Assembly (NCBI GenBank): GCA_027943335.1
Contig: BSBK01002055.1
Span: forward strand, 876,890 to 940,889
Origin: Chamaecyparis obtusa
Taxonomy: Eukaryota; Streptophyta; Pinopsida; Cupressales; Cupressaceae
Direction: 5' to 3'
DNA length: 64,000 bases
In this document: positions 42,345 to 53,724 of the stretch, in pieces
Layout: every line of letters starts with the position of its first letter
Numbering within the stretch: position 1 is the first letter of the stretch
The notes under the pieces: model-generated
What the model saw: only the letters and a program-made list of their open reading frames with translations
Told to the model about the DNA's origin: nothing
Databases searched by the model: none
Program-made: the position numbers and the translations under genes

Positions 42345-44519
42345 AATGTGATTGGAACAAAGTGGTTATTTCAGAACAAGCTAAATGAAGATGGAGAAGT
42401 CAAAAGGAACAAGGCAAGATTGGTATATACAAGTTTAAGCTACAGAGTTTCAGAATACAGTTGCTCCAATAGCGAGGATGGAAGAAATAAGCTTGTTTCT
42501 TATATGTTTTGCACATAATAAATGTAACATGTATAAGATGGATGCCAAGCACAAATAACTTTAGAGTTGAATATTCACCAATTCACGAATATTTACTATC
42601 CGTGATTTCAAAATTGGCAAATAATTGGGACTGGATGGGGTGGTCGGATTGCCCTAACTTTATAAATTTTTGGTCAAATAAAATTCAATTTTTCATTTTT
42701 TTCATTAATTAATTTCATCTATTTCAAAGATTTCACAAATAGAATCTATGTTTTCCACATTATTTATTTAATATTTTCACCAGTAATTTTGGAAGTGTGT
42801 GTTAATTAACAACCATAATGACCAATAGGTGGTCAACATTAAAGGTTAGGGTACAGGTTAAGTATATAAGTTTGAAATGCATCTCTATTCTAGAGACTTT
42901 CTATGGAACTTTTTAACCTATAAAACTTTGGCTCGAAATAGATTTAACAATGGATATGTGTCTCTATTTTGCTGGCTTTTGTGGGACTTTGTATCCTTTA
43001 AAAGTTTGGCATAAAACATAATTTATGATACTGATCTAGGATCATCCAATAGTTAGAAAAAATAGGTTTAGTATATGTTAGATGATATAAAATTAATTCA
43101 AGGTGCCTAAATAAAATAATAAAAGTGACCCGTTGACCCCATTGTCCCTTGACCTCGTGTTGGGGGTGCTACCTCCAAACCCCCATCAAATAATTTGGGG
43201 GGAAATTACATTGATAAAAGTGGGGAAAATTTAACCTTCAAGTCTAATAATTAATTGGGCTCCATATAACAATAATGGTGAAATGATGGTTTCTAAGTAT
43301 GTGTGCTCATTGCCATATTTTTTTTTCAATAATGAAAGATTCACCATGATTTTATAGAATTTTTATACAATTGAAAAAAATCACTAGTACAAACTAATAT
43401 TATTTTCCTTTGAAATTAAAAAATTTCACCAACAATATTAATTTTTTCCTCCCAAAATAATGTAGGATTTGCTAAGATTTTACACCTTTTCCTAGGAGGG
43501 GGTTTCTTAAAGTTGTCACTGATGCCAAATCAATATTTTAGAGAGGAGACACAGAAGAAGAGGTATACATTGATAAAATAGATCATTTTTAGTAGACAGA
43601 TGATCTAGATATGGTTTGAAAACTCAAGAAATTTCCTAGAGCTTGGTATGCAAGGTTAGACATGTATCTGGTTCAAAATTTTTTAAAGAAGGATAGTATG
43701 GAAAATGATATTTATTTTAAAGTTGAAGGTGTACAATTACTAATAGTAGTTGTATATGTTGGTGATATTATATTTGGTGGGGATGATGATGTCTGTAAAA
43801 GGCTTCCTAAGGAAATGTAAAAATAATTCAAAATATTAATGATTGGCGAGTTTCTTTCTTTCTTAGTCTCCAAGTTACTTAGATGGAAGATGCTATCTTC
43901 ATTTCTCAGGAAAAATGTATTATGAAAATGTTAAATAATTTGAGAGTGAGAATTATAAACTAGTTGAGACCCTCAAGGCTACTAGTTGCCACTTAAGAAA
44001 TTATGATGAATCTCTAGAAGTTGATCAAAGTCTTTATAGATCTATGACAAGTTGAATATTGTAGTTACCTAATTCAAGATAGGATATCATGCATGTTGTC
44101 TATTTGGTTGCAAGAGATCAAAATAATCGTAGGAAATCTCATGATAATATAGTAAAAATAATATTCAAATATTGAAAGGAAATTTTAGACATTGGATAAT
44201 GGTACAAAATGGATAACGATTTTACTTTGAAATTCTTCAATAAAGATGATTGAGCCAGATATGATGATGATAGAAGAAGTACAAGTGGTGCATTTTTCTT
44301 AGGAGAGAGGAAAGTTTCTTTGATAACAAAGTAGCAAGGTTTATTTTCATTATCTAAAGCATAGCTAGAGTATATTGTATCAACATACTTCTACAAACTA
44401 GTGATGTGCAGTTAAATTTGTGTTGTCATTGATGTTAAAAAAGCTCATGTTGATGACTCTAAGAAAGATATTAGCTAGCTTTTTTCATTGGTGTTTCTAT
44501 CCATGAAAAAGTGGGAGAT
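42345..44519 (+). pseudogene. Copia F remnant (RT and RNase H), interrupted
   Basis: RT begins near 42345 (VIGTKWLFQNKLNEDGEVKR) and breaks at 42548. It resumes after an insertion at about 43529 (EEVYIDKIDH, then FPRAWYARLDMYL), followed by the catalytic box VVYVGDIIFGG at about 43750, where one catalytic Asp is Gly. RNase H traces continue to about 44440. A purine tract GTGGGAGAT at 44511 precedes TGTTAGCAATG at 44520, the probable start of the 3' LTR. Many stops; gag, integrase and the 5' LTR are absent. Confidence 0.7.
42549..43520. mobile_element. Insertion in copia F with 8-bp flanking repeat
   Basis: GATGCCAA occurs at 42541-42548 and again at 43521-43528, exactly where RT similarity is interrupted, so the 972 bp between look like an insertion with an 8- or 9-bp target-site duplication (hAT or Mutator class). 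Terminal similarity is weak: both ends carry AACTTTA about 10 bases in (ATAACTTTAGAG; ACAACTTTAAGA on the other strand). No transposase is encoded. Confidence 0.55.
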
Positions 44520-44645
44520 TGTTAGCAATGTTTGTGCAATATTTTCATTGATCCAAGCTAGCTATTTGTATTGATATCACCTTGATGAGGAGTTGCGTTT
44601 CATAATTTATGAAAACATAAAATATGCTAAAAAAATATTTAAAGT
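44520..44645 (+). repeat. Start of copia F 3' LTR
   Basis: TGTTAGCAATGTTTGTGC follows a polypurine-like GTGGGAGAT. It is interrupted by the gypsy element at 44646 and probably continues from 48456 to about 48832 (ending TTTCTAACA). No second LTR is available to confirm this. Confidence 0.45.
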
Positions 44646-45550
44646 TGATGCAGGGGCATTCTAGGGTATTCAGTGAATTTGCATGGGAGGTGTATGTTTG
44701 GCCAGTGTTACTCGATTGCAGTCTTGATTGACGGTCTCGGTCATTGAATGATGCTCAGTCGCTGACGGAACTTGGTAATCTCTAGTGCTTGGTGAAGGTG
44801 TTACTCGATGATGCTTGTGGTGCTTGGTCGACACTGGTGCTTGGCGATGCTTGGTTATTTCATTGTTGCTCGGTAGTTTTGGTTTACCGACTAGAGTTCT
44901 GTGTGATTTGCTAGGCCGACTTGGTGCATTTATTGTTGGTAGTTGTTGTTACAGGCCGACATGTTGGATTAAATGTTTGTAAGGCTATTTTGATGCTGAC
45001 TTGTATTGCATTTAATATTTGTTGGGTGCAGTTAATGATTTCATCCAGCTGAGTTGTGGTTGATGATTAGTATTTATAGGATGTTTGGGTAGATGTTTAG
45101 GAAGGATCAGGAGAGTAGAAGTTCATGACTTGGAAGACTTAGCGAATCAAATCTGACATTTTGAAAGCTGGAGTTGGCAAAGTCGTGTAAAATATCTTGC
45201 ATGATCTTGCAGATCAGATTGTTATCTGATCATTTGTAGTTGTAGAGCTAATGGTTTGCACACTTGGAGACAAGGATATTACTTGGAGGCTTGTGAGCTC
45301 AAGCTTAGATCTGCCTTAGGGTTTCCATCATTTTTTGATTATTTTCAGTGCTGAACTAGTTGAGATTGTATTGGATCTATTGGATCTTGCAGAATTGTTT
45401 CTAATTGTAATCGGCCCTAACCCAGAAGGCCTTACAGTTAGGCATGTTATTGAAAATTGGAGTTAAACAATTATTTTGTTGTTGTCTTGTTGATTATTCT
45501 GCTATGCTGTTCTCAAGCTACAAGTTTTGGACTATCCTTAATTGGATCCA
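44646..45550 (+). repeat. 5' LTR of the deleted gypsy element
   Basis: The LTR starts TGATGCAGGGGCATTC and ends TTGGATCCA. It contains an irregular cluster of short GTGCTTGG / ACTCGG-type repeats at 44760-44880 and a TATA-like GTATTTATAGGATG near 45070. Confidence 0.85.
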
Positions 45551-45822
45551 CCATCTTTGACTGTGTTAGGTGGTATCAGAGCTGAGAGTTGATCTTGTGG
45601 AGTGAAGGTTGACCTAGCAAGGTTGATCTTGTGAAGTTGATCTTGTTGGTCAAGAGATCATATCATCTAGATTGTAGATCTGGAACACTAAACTTGTCGA
45701 TCTTGCCCTAGTTATTTATTCAAGGTGGTAGGTTGAGATCTCACTTGCATACAACTTGGAGATTGCCACAAGGTGGTCAGTGTAGGGTTTTTTGCAGAGG
45801 GTTTTTGCATATCTTTAAAGGA

Positions 45823-47336
45823 TGCCCCTGAGAAGATTGGACCCTAGAGTTATTTTCAATCTTTGTGATACTGTGGAATCCTGGATCATAGAGAAGGTGA
45901 AATCAGATTTCAGATCTAAGATGGAGTTGATGAAGAAGGACATGGTCATCAAGATCATGATAGCTGTTATTGGTATACCTTAGAATGTTGGTACTAAAGA
46001 TGGTTATTTGGAAGCTATTGAAGACTTTGAACCTACTGGATGTAGTGGTGATGACTAGAGGGATATATCTGGTGAAGACATAACTACTCAGTTGGCTAGA
46101 TCTGGAGCTCAGTTAAATAGTAGTTACGGAAGGGAAGTTTCTACTTTCTCTAGTACTTTGAAGCCTGAGAACTTGATTGATTGGATTGGTGAACTTAAAG
46201 ATTTCTTTGAGCTGGAAGAAATTGAAGATCCTCTTCGGGTGAGATTAGAAAATACAAAGTTGAAAGGACATGTTGCTCTTTGGTGGAAAGAACTACAAAG
46301 AGATAGAGAAGATGAAGGTGAAATGAAGATCAATTAGTGGAGGTTAATGGCGACTAAGTTGAAAGCTAAGTTCATACCTTCCGACTATGAGCTTGACTTG
46401 TTTAAGAAGTTGTTGAATCTGAAATAGAAGGATCTGTCTATTGAAGATTATACTGAGGAGTTCTACAAACTTACTATTTGGTCTGGATACCGAGAGCTTG
46501 GTAAGGAAAAGGTAGCTCGGTATGTGAATGGTTTGAGATTCAATATTCAGGATGAGCTTGGTTTGATGAATATTGATTCTATTGAAGATACTTATCAATA
46601 TTCTCTAAAGGCAGAAGATAAGTTGAAGAGGAAACAACATAGTAATCCTCGAGGGAAAGAAAAGATTAATCACTCAGTGAAGGATAAATTGACTAATGCA
46701 GAAGATGAACATAAATCTGTGGAACTGAAGAAGAAGATAGGTAGAGTTATCTTTAAGGGTACCTACTATAACTATGGAGAGGATGGACACCATTATTTTG
46801 ATTGTATGCAGAAGAAGCTTAGTGACCGACAAACTGCTGTGGTGAATGAGAATGAACCTGAATTTGAGAACTTGCTGCTTTGGTGAACATTGCTCAGTAC
46901 AAAGGAGGAACCTTGTCAGGGGAGTAACTTGTTTAGGACTTGACGCAAGTGTGGAGGTAAACTCTATGATGTTATTATTGATAGTGGTAGTACTGATAAC
47001 CTTGTTGCTGAGGACATGGTTCAAAAACTTGGGTTGAATAGAATGAAGCATCCTTGTCCTTATAGGATTGGCTGCTTACAAGATTTTCATACTCTAGAAG
47101 TAAGAGAACAATGCTTTATTGATGTATATATTGACCAATATAAGGATCTTGTGCTATGTGACATTGTGAAGATGAATAGTTGTGGTATATTTCTCGATAG
47201 ACCTTGGCAATATAATTTCAGAGCTATGTATGAATGTGTCAGAAATGTGTTTACTATTGAGAAGGATGATAGGAAGTTTTCCCTAATGCCTTTGCTGGAT
47301 ACAACGCTCGGTAGGAGAAGCCTGAGTATTGGTAGC
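45823..47336 (+). pseudogene. Gag and protease of the deleted gypsy element
   Basis: Gag runs from about 45823 (LRRLDPRVIFNLCD) through the retrotransposon gag core (TLKPENLIDWIGELKDFFEL, LKGHVALWWKELQRD, FIPSDYELDLFKKLL, YTEEFYKLT). The zinc knuckle is damaged: YNYGEDGHHYFDC lacks the first Cys pair. The protease segment near 46975 reads VIIDSGSTDNLVAEDM in the alternative frame and continues KHPCPYRIGCLQDFHTLEVR to LDRPWQYN. Stops near 46336 and 46425 and frame changes interrupt it. It matches the gag-protease of the minus-strand gypsy at 61125-59500 domain by domain. Confidence 0.8.
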
Positions 47337-47558
47337 TAGGTTGAGGTTGTGGAACCAAATAAAATGAATGATCAGTATGGAGAAAAAACTTGTGTGTTGT
47401 CAAGAAAAGACTTGAAGAGACAAAGAAAGCTGAAATGGAAGAGTATGCAAGCTGAAAAGGTGGAAGACTTGTATGTGAAGACCTAGTTCGAGGTTTATGT
47501 GCTCAATCCTAGAAGATATTATTCTCACATATGAACATCTTTTCAAACTTGGGGTGTC

Positions 47559-48450
47559 TGATGCAGGGGCATTCTAGGGTATTCAATGAATCTGCATGGG
47601 AGGTGTATGTTTGGTTGATGTTACTCAATTACAGCCTTGACCAACGGTCTCAGTCATTGAAGGAAGCTCAGTTGCTGAAGGAACTCGGTAATGTCTGGCA
47701 CTTAGCGAAGGTGTTACTCGGTGATGCTTGTGGTTCTCGGCTGACACTTGTGCTCGGTGATGCCTGGCATGCTTGATTATTTTACTATTGCTCGGTAGTT
47801 TTGGTTTACAGACTGGATTTCTATGTGATTTGCTGGGCCAACTTGGTGCATTTATTGTTGGTAGCTGTTGTTACAAGGCGACATGTTAGATTAAATGTTT
47901 GTAACACTATTTTAATGCCAGCTTGTATTGCATTTAATTTTTATTTGGGGGAGTTAATGATTTCATCCAGTCGACTTGTGGCTAATGATTAGTATTTATA
48001 GGATGTTTGGGTAGATGTTTAGGAAGGATCGGGAGAGTAGAAGTTCATGACTTGGAAGACTTAGCGAATAAGATCTGAGGTTCTGAAAGATGGATTTGGC
48101 GAAGTTGTGGAAAAGATCTTGCATGATCTTGCAGATCAGATTGTTATTTGATAGTTCCTAGTTGCAGAGTTACTGGTTTGCACACTTGGAGACAAGGAGA
48201 TTGCTTGGAAGCTTGCAAGCTCAAGTTTAGGTCTGCCTTAGGGTTTCAAAGCTCAACTAGCTCAGATTGTATTGGATCTATTGGATCTTGCAGAATTATT
48301 TCTGATTGTAATTGGCCCTAACCCAAAAGGCCTTACAACCGGTCATGTTAATGAAAATCAGAGTTAAACAATTATTTTGTTGTTGTCTTGTTGAGTATTC
48401 CACTATGTTGTTCTGAACCTGCAAGGTTTGGACTATCCTTGAGTAGGTCA
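47559..48450 (+). repeat. 3' LTR of the deleted gypsy element
   Basis: The LTR starts TGATGCAGGGGCATTC after GGGGTGTC and ends GTAGGTCA, followed by AAAGT. Slightly shorter than its partner; clearly collinear with it. Confidence 0.85.
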
Positions 48451-48879
48451 AAAGTCTAATAGAGGTTTGATATTGAGTTATTAGATGTTGATCTAATTTT
48501 TTATGGTGATAATAAATTAGTATGAGGTGTATTCAAAAGGTATAATTATGGGAAACTAGAATAGGTACAAATATGTACCTAAATTCCTTATGGGATAATG
48601 ATTTTAATCAAGCCAAATAATAATTTAAAGGCTTGCAGTTCTAGATTTGTTGTGTATTGTCTATGAATGTTGTACTATCTTGTTTTCAATTCCACAAAAG
48701 TTTAAAGGTTGAAGTTATCTTTGGCTATTTGATAAAAGTGAGGTTGGTTTTTAGAACTAGTTTAGAGAATGCTCCACTTTTCTTTGCACTATGGTTTCTT
48801 GGTTTCTAATTTGGTGGACATGTTTCTAACATTTGTGTAATGTTCCATTTCATATACGTTTTATTTATTTTTTCCACAA

Positions 48880-49208
48880 ATGAAGATATGTTTCTCTTCT
48901 TGGAGTAAATTGTTTAACCTATTTACTCTTTATCTAAGTTTACTTAGGCCCACTCATAAATGAGTGGATAGATATCTTATTCTAGAAGATAAGATAAGAT
49001 ATCTTTTCTTAGAGGATATTGTAGTCCTCTAGATTGAGACACTTGTCTCAATCTTATGAGTTTTGTCTCATGCTCTTTCCTATTTAAGCAGAGCTCTTTG
49101 TATGTTGGAAGACACCTCAAACTATACATTTCTAGTATTGATAACAACTCTCCTTTCTAGTGTATGTGTAGACACTGGGTTCTAGGTATAGGATAATCTA
49201 TCCTAACA
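48880..49208 (+). repeat. 5' LTR of copia E (left edge uncertain)
   Basis: The sequence before the PBS at 49209 ends TCTATCCTAACA. It carries a promoter-like TATTTAAGCAGAGC at about 49080 and a short internal inverted/direct repeat rich in AGATAAGATA. The 3' LTR is not in this window, so the left edge is a guess. Confidence 0.55.
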
Positions 49209-49220
49209 TGGTATCAGAGC
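49209..49220 (+). promoter_or_regulatory. Primer-binding site of copia E
   Basis: TGGTATCAGAGC directly abuts the LTR end; tRNA-iMet type. Confidence 0.8.
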
Positions 49221-51082
49221 AGTCAGTCTCTCAGCTCCTTCTAGTTCTTCATGAGAATTTTTTCATTTTCTTTCAAATTGTTGAGGTCCCTAGTTTATCT
49301 TAGTCGAAAACTAGTGTATTTGTAGATCAAAGATGCCCTCATGCATGGTAGATAGAAATGCATTGCTAATTTATGGTCAATAATCTATCCATGGTCTATT
49401 TGTCTGGTTTGACCAACAATTTTCGCTTAGATCTACACTACTATGCATTTTAAAATTTCTAGCTAGCCTACTAATAGACTTTGTTCGGGCTGGATCTTTG
49501 TCAACTCTACAATTTTTACATGTCTGTGTAGCATTTTACTACTATGTCAACTTTGGAGATCTTCGTATGTTTTTTTTTGGAAGCACGACACTTTTCCTTG
49601 TTTGCAAATGTAGAAGGTGTTTATTTTCTTGGAGAGTATTATTTGATACTTAGATGGAGATGAATGAAGGCTAGATCTTGTGATTGGCTATCATTTTTCA
49701 CTTTTCTATCTATAATGTTTTGCTGACTATATTGTCAAAAAATTGTTGGCTCATCCTCTCTGTACCTTTATTTTTAGAGTATTATTGGCCGTACCAGTGG
49801 CCCAAGCGGTACACAGATATCAGTCCAGATTTTCTATTAGCAGCTAGCTGCTAATACATTTCGGTACATCCATGGGCCCTCTTTGAAGTTTCTATTCATG
49901 AAAAAATATCCTTTGTCCTTCTCAGGCTTGGTAAGTTGTTTCAAAGTAATGGCGTTAATGACCAGACGACCACAAGTAGGATCTTCTTCCATGCCAATAT
50001 TGTAAAAAGTCACCTTTGATCTCCTTTTTTAGCGGACGTCCAACTTTGCTCGTGCTCAGTATTTATTCATCGATGCATGTTTTTCCATTGTGAGAGGAGT
50101 CTATCATGTGTTGGCTATTGGCATTTTGATTGGCCATTTGTATTCTGCATGCACAGTCCATTATTTTTGGGTCTTCTTTGGAGGAGTCGATAATCATCAG
50201 CTTTCATTTATTTTTTTGAGAAGCATGTGGTTGACGTCTTTATCAAATAGGCTAGTCCACTCTGCCAGATAGACCAATGGAGAAACTCTCATTGCCCTCG
50301 CAACGATACCAAGATCGCACCCAAAGTAGCAGCATTCTCCTTGCGAAGCTCCAATTCTCTGCACACCATACCAGTGAGATTCAAACGCTGTGTTTGAAAT
50401 CTGCATATGCGTTTTTTTGGATCACCATTAAGAACAACATGGAGCCATTTGCACCGGAGGTGACAGAAAGTGCATGTGCAATAACTTTATGAGGCTCACA
50501 TTTCCTCATTGGAATGCGCAACATTTGCATTGAAGGGACCACATCCATTTCTCACTCTCATTCATTTATCATTGATGTGTTGGATTGGTGGATTTGAGTG
50601 TGCGAGAGTTGTCTTTAGGCCCACAATTCATTTATTTCATGTTAGCATTAATTAGTGGGTGCCTATCTAATAGGCATTCCATGATCACACAATGAGTGGA
50701 GATTAAAGAGAGGTATGTGTTGTGGATCGTGGTGCTGACTTTATTAAAGCTAGTGGTTCTTCATTGGTGGAGTGACTGTAAAGGAGCCCCTCCAGCTTTC
50801 ATCAAATTCAATGATCCATTGATGATTCACCATGTTGCCAGGCATCCCAACATGTTGATTGGCACATTCATGATATCACCACATAATTGCTTTCGACAAA
50901 TTATGCTGCAGTAAAGGTATTTCTTGACAATTTTGCCTTTGTATGACAAATTTACTTGAAGCCACAAGTTGTTCCTGATTTCTCTCTTTGTAAAAGAAAC
51001 TATTCGGGAATTGTAAAATTAGTTTGTAACTATTTTGGGGGGTTTATCTTGCATATCCATCCTTTGTGTACCCTTGTACAAC
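49221..51082 (+). other. Long leader of copia E, non-coding
   Basis: About 1.86 kb separate the PBS from the gag start, far longer than usual copia leaders (tens to a few hundred bases). No ORF of known type or paired termini was found, so an unrecognised insertion or a captured segment may be included. Confidence 0.45.
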
Positions 51083-51683
51083 ATGTCAGACCCTAGGATT
51101 GAGTTACTCACCCCACACAACTATCACACATGGAAGCTCAAAATGATGCAATTGTTGCAATCTCGAGGCCTCTGGTAGTTATTGCAAGCTGACCAACCTG
51201 AGTTCACAAAGGCATTTGAGTAGTTTGTTTATAGAAACAAAATAGATGAGGCAAAAGGACTCATTGGTCTTCATGTGTCAGATAATCGATTGTTTCACAT
51301 TGTTGAATGTACAACACCAAAAGAAGTATGGGATAAGCTTGGAGGGTTGTATGATAAAGTTAACCAATTCAAAATCTTGCAGTTAGAAGCTGATTTCACT
51401 TCTCTTTCCCTAGATGCATTTCCCTCCATTCAGGATTTTCTAGCATAATTCAAGTCAATTTTGTCTCAGTTCAAAGGTTGTGGTCATGCCAAAGAAGATA
51501 AGGCATGTATTTTCTTGATCTTGTCGAAGCTTAGAGGCCCCTTCCAAGTGTTTTTCGCTACCTTCTATTCTACTATGGATGCTATGGGAGATGATCATAA
51601 GATGCCCTCATTTGAGAAATTCTATGATAGATTAACTAGGGAGCAAGACAAGTTAATTCAGATGGATTCTCTTCCTAAGAGTC
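51083..51683 (+). pseudogene. Copia E gag, first part
   Basis: ATG at 51083 opens MSDPRIELLTPHNYHTWKLK, followed by RNKIDEAKGLIGLHVSDNRL, KEVWDKLGGLYDKVNQFKIL and FKGCGHAKEDKACIFLILSK: copia gag (UBN2-type). Stops occur near 51179, 51221 and 51448. At 51683 the frame is cut by the TRIM and resumes at 52025. Confidence 0.8.
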
Positions 51684-52019
51684 TGTTACAAGTAGTGGTT
51701 GTCGTTGCACCAAAAGATCGACCTTGTTAATGCCCGATACAAACACTAGACTTATAGAAGACACATGAGGTAGTTAAGCCATGTCACAAATCCTGAGGGG
51801 AGCACTGACCATTTTTCCAACAATCTCCCCCTCAGCATTACCCGAGGGGATTCGAACCTATGACCAAGCTCTGATACCACTTGTTATAAGTAGTGGTTGT
51901 CGTTGCACCAAAAGATCGACCCTGTTAATGCTAGATACAACCACTAGACTTATAGAAGACACATGAGGTGGTTAAGCCATGTCACGAATCCCAAGGGAGC
52001 ATTGAGCATTTTTCCAATA
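51684..52019 (-). mobile_element. TRIM element (terminal-repeat retrotransposon in miniature), 336 bp
   Basis: LTRs of 139 bp (51684-51822) and 138 bp (51882-52019) enclose only 59 bp. On the minus strand the element starts TGTTGGAAAAATGG-like, the right LTR ends in ATAACA, and PBS TGGTATCAGAGC follows at 51881-51870. Next come GGTTCGAATCCC (resembling a tRNA B box) and a polypurine tract GAGGGGGAGAT before the other LTR. The target-site duplication is GAGTC (51679-51683 and 52020-52024). It interrupts copia E gag exactly, with the host frame continuing on both sides. No coding capacity. LTRs differ at about 12 positions. Confidence 0.92.
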
Positions 52020-52024
52020 GAGTC

Positions 52025-52860
52025 ATGCATTGATGGCTCAATCTCCTAAAGGAAAGAGTAAGTATTAGAAGAAGCCACAGACAAATTCATCTTCGGGAGA
52101 TAAGCCTTCTTATCTACCTTATAGGTCTCCCTATAAGCCTAAGGTGAATAATGATCATAATTCTAAGCCTCCTTCTCCTTCTCCTCCTCCTAACTCAGGA
52201 GGGTCATTTTCTAAGTTTAAGAAGAGACGAGAGAATACTTCTATTTTGGGTAAACTTGGGCATAATGATACACCATACTCTCAGAGGCTAGCAGCATTAG
52301 AAGAAGCCATGCAAAGGCACAACATTACAGTTCCTAATTCTTCTTCCTCAAGAAAAGGACAAGCCTTCTCAGCCAAGGCTTCATCATCTACAAGTATGAG
52401 TTGGATTCTTGATTTCAGTGCTTCACATCACATGAATCATTTTGTTGACCTTCTTGATTCTCTTTCTACTAGTTCTACTTCACACATTACAATTGGGAAC
52501 TAATCAAATATTCCAGTTCTAGGGATAGGCTCAGTTAAGATGCACAATGGTAGCATTGATGTTCTTTTTGTTCCAAATATTTCATAGAATCTTCTTTCCA
52601 TCTATCAAATTTTCAATCATAATGATGGAAAAATTGTTGAGTTTTCTCCTACTAATGTGACTATTATAGAGACACAAAATTATGAAAAGGTCATTGCTAC
52701 ATGCATAGTTGATCATGCAACCCTCTTGTATAGGTTTCATGGATTTGATTCTTTATTAGGATCATCCCTTATTTCTCATGTAGATTCTACAAGCAAGCTT
52801 TGGCATGAAAGGTTTTGACACCTGAATTAGAGATATCTTCAACACATGAGCACATAGAAC
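52025..52860 (+). pseudogene. Copia E gag end and protease
   Basis: Host frame resumes after the TRIM (HALMAQSPKGKSKY, then PSYLPYRSPYKPKVNNDHNS) and continues in the 119-codon frame 52144-52503 with a Pro/Ser-rich linker. The protease is SWILDFSASHHMNHFVDLLD at about 52400, where the active-site DSGA/DSGS has become DFSA. No zinc knuckle is visible. Stops near 52501 and 52587 follow before the pre-integrase region. Confidence 0.75.
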
Positions 52861-53640
52861 TTGGTCATTGGTCTACCTCAGATCTCTTCTTTAGATGGAG
52901 TTTGTTCAGGTTGTGTTCTTGGCAATTATCATCGAGATCCCTTTCTTAAGGGTATGGCCACACGAGCTTCAGCTCCCCTTGAGTTGGTGCATAGTCACCT
53001 CATGTCATTTCAAACTCCTTCATTTTCAGGGGCCAAGTATGTGCTCACATTTATTGATGACTTATCTAGGCACACGTGGGTGTACTTTTTAAAGTAGAAG
53101 AATGAGGTCCTTCAACACTTCATGACCTTTCTTTTATTTTTGGAGAAGAAATCAAGATAATCCCTCCAGAAGATCCGCATAAATAATGGGGGGGATTATG
53201 TCAATCAAGCATTCAAGGAATTCTATCATACTCAAGGTATTCTTCATTAGCATATAGTTCCATACACTCCTCAACAAAATGGTGTGGCCAAGCAGAAGAA
53301 TAGAACCTTATGGGAAATGGCCAATTGCATGCTTCATTCTTGGTCCATGGCTCTAACATTTTGGGCAGAAGCTATCAATTGTACCAATTACACTCAGAAC
53401 CATATGCCTCACAAGGAAGTACTGAATAAGATTCCTAAAGAGGCTTGGTCTCATGTCAAGCCCCGAGTCTCCTATTTCAAAGTATTTGGCAGTGATGCAT
53501 GGACATTCATTCCTGATAATCGGTGCAAAGAGATGGAGAAGAAAATTCAGTGCTTCATATTTGTTGGGTATTGTGACGATGTGAAAGGATATCACTTGTT
53601 TGATCCTCTCACTTGAGAGGTGCATTTTCATCATGATGTT
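52861..53640 (+). pseudogene. Copia E integrase
   Basis: Pre-integrase CSGCVLGNYHRDPF precedes the core: LELVHSHLMSFQTPSFSGAK (the first catalytic Asp is His) and LTFIDDLSRHTWVYFL. After stops the second block INNGGDYVNQ-like near 53175 lacks the usual catalytic Asp. The Glu region reads NGVAKQKNRTLWEMANCMLH (usual VAERKN; here the Glu is Lys). The frame 53284-53616 continues with AWSHVKPRVSYFKVFGSDAW and CFIFVGYCDD. Three catalytic positions are therefore altered. Confidence 0.8.
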
Positions 53641-53724
53641 CAGTTTGATGAATCTTTTACTCAATAGGATTCTCCATCACAAGCCTCTCACTATCTTCCT
53701 CCACATTCTTCTTCTCAAGATGTT

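Larger units (their letters stand above)
44646..48450 (+). mobile_element. Deleted Ty3/gypsy derivative (gag-protease only)
   Basis: LTRs at 44646-45550 (905 bp) and 47559-48450 (892 bp), both starting TGATGCAGGGGCATTC, are flanked by TSD AAAGT (44641-44645, 48451-48455). PBS TGGTATCAGAGC lies at 45571. GGGGTGTC precedes the 3' LTR as polypurine tract. The interior encodes gag and protease, then jumps to the 3' end; RT, RNase H and integrase are deleted. The LTR start and PPT resemble those of the gypsy element at 55720-62086, so the two are related families. Confidence 0.88.

Noticed and set aside
50277..50914. ORFs of about 70 codons in the copia E leader
   Set aside because: No recognisable family, no codon-level support and no conservation visible within the window.
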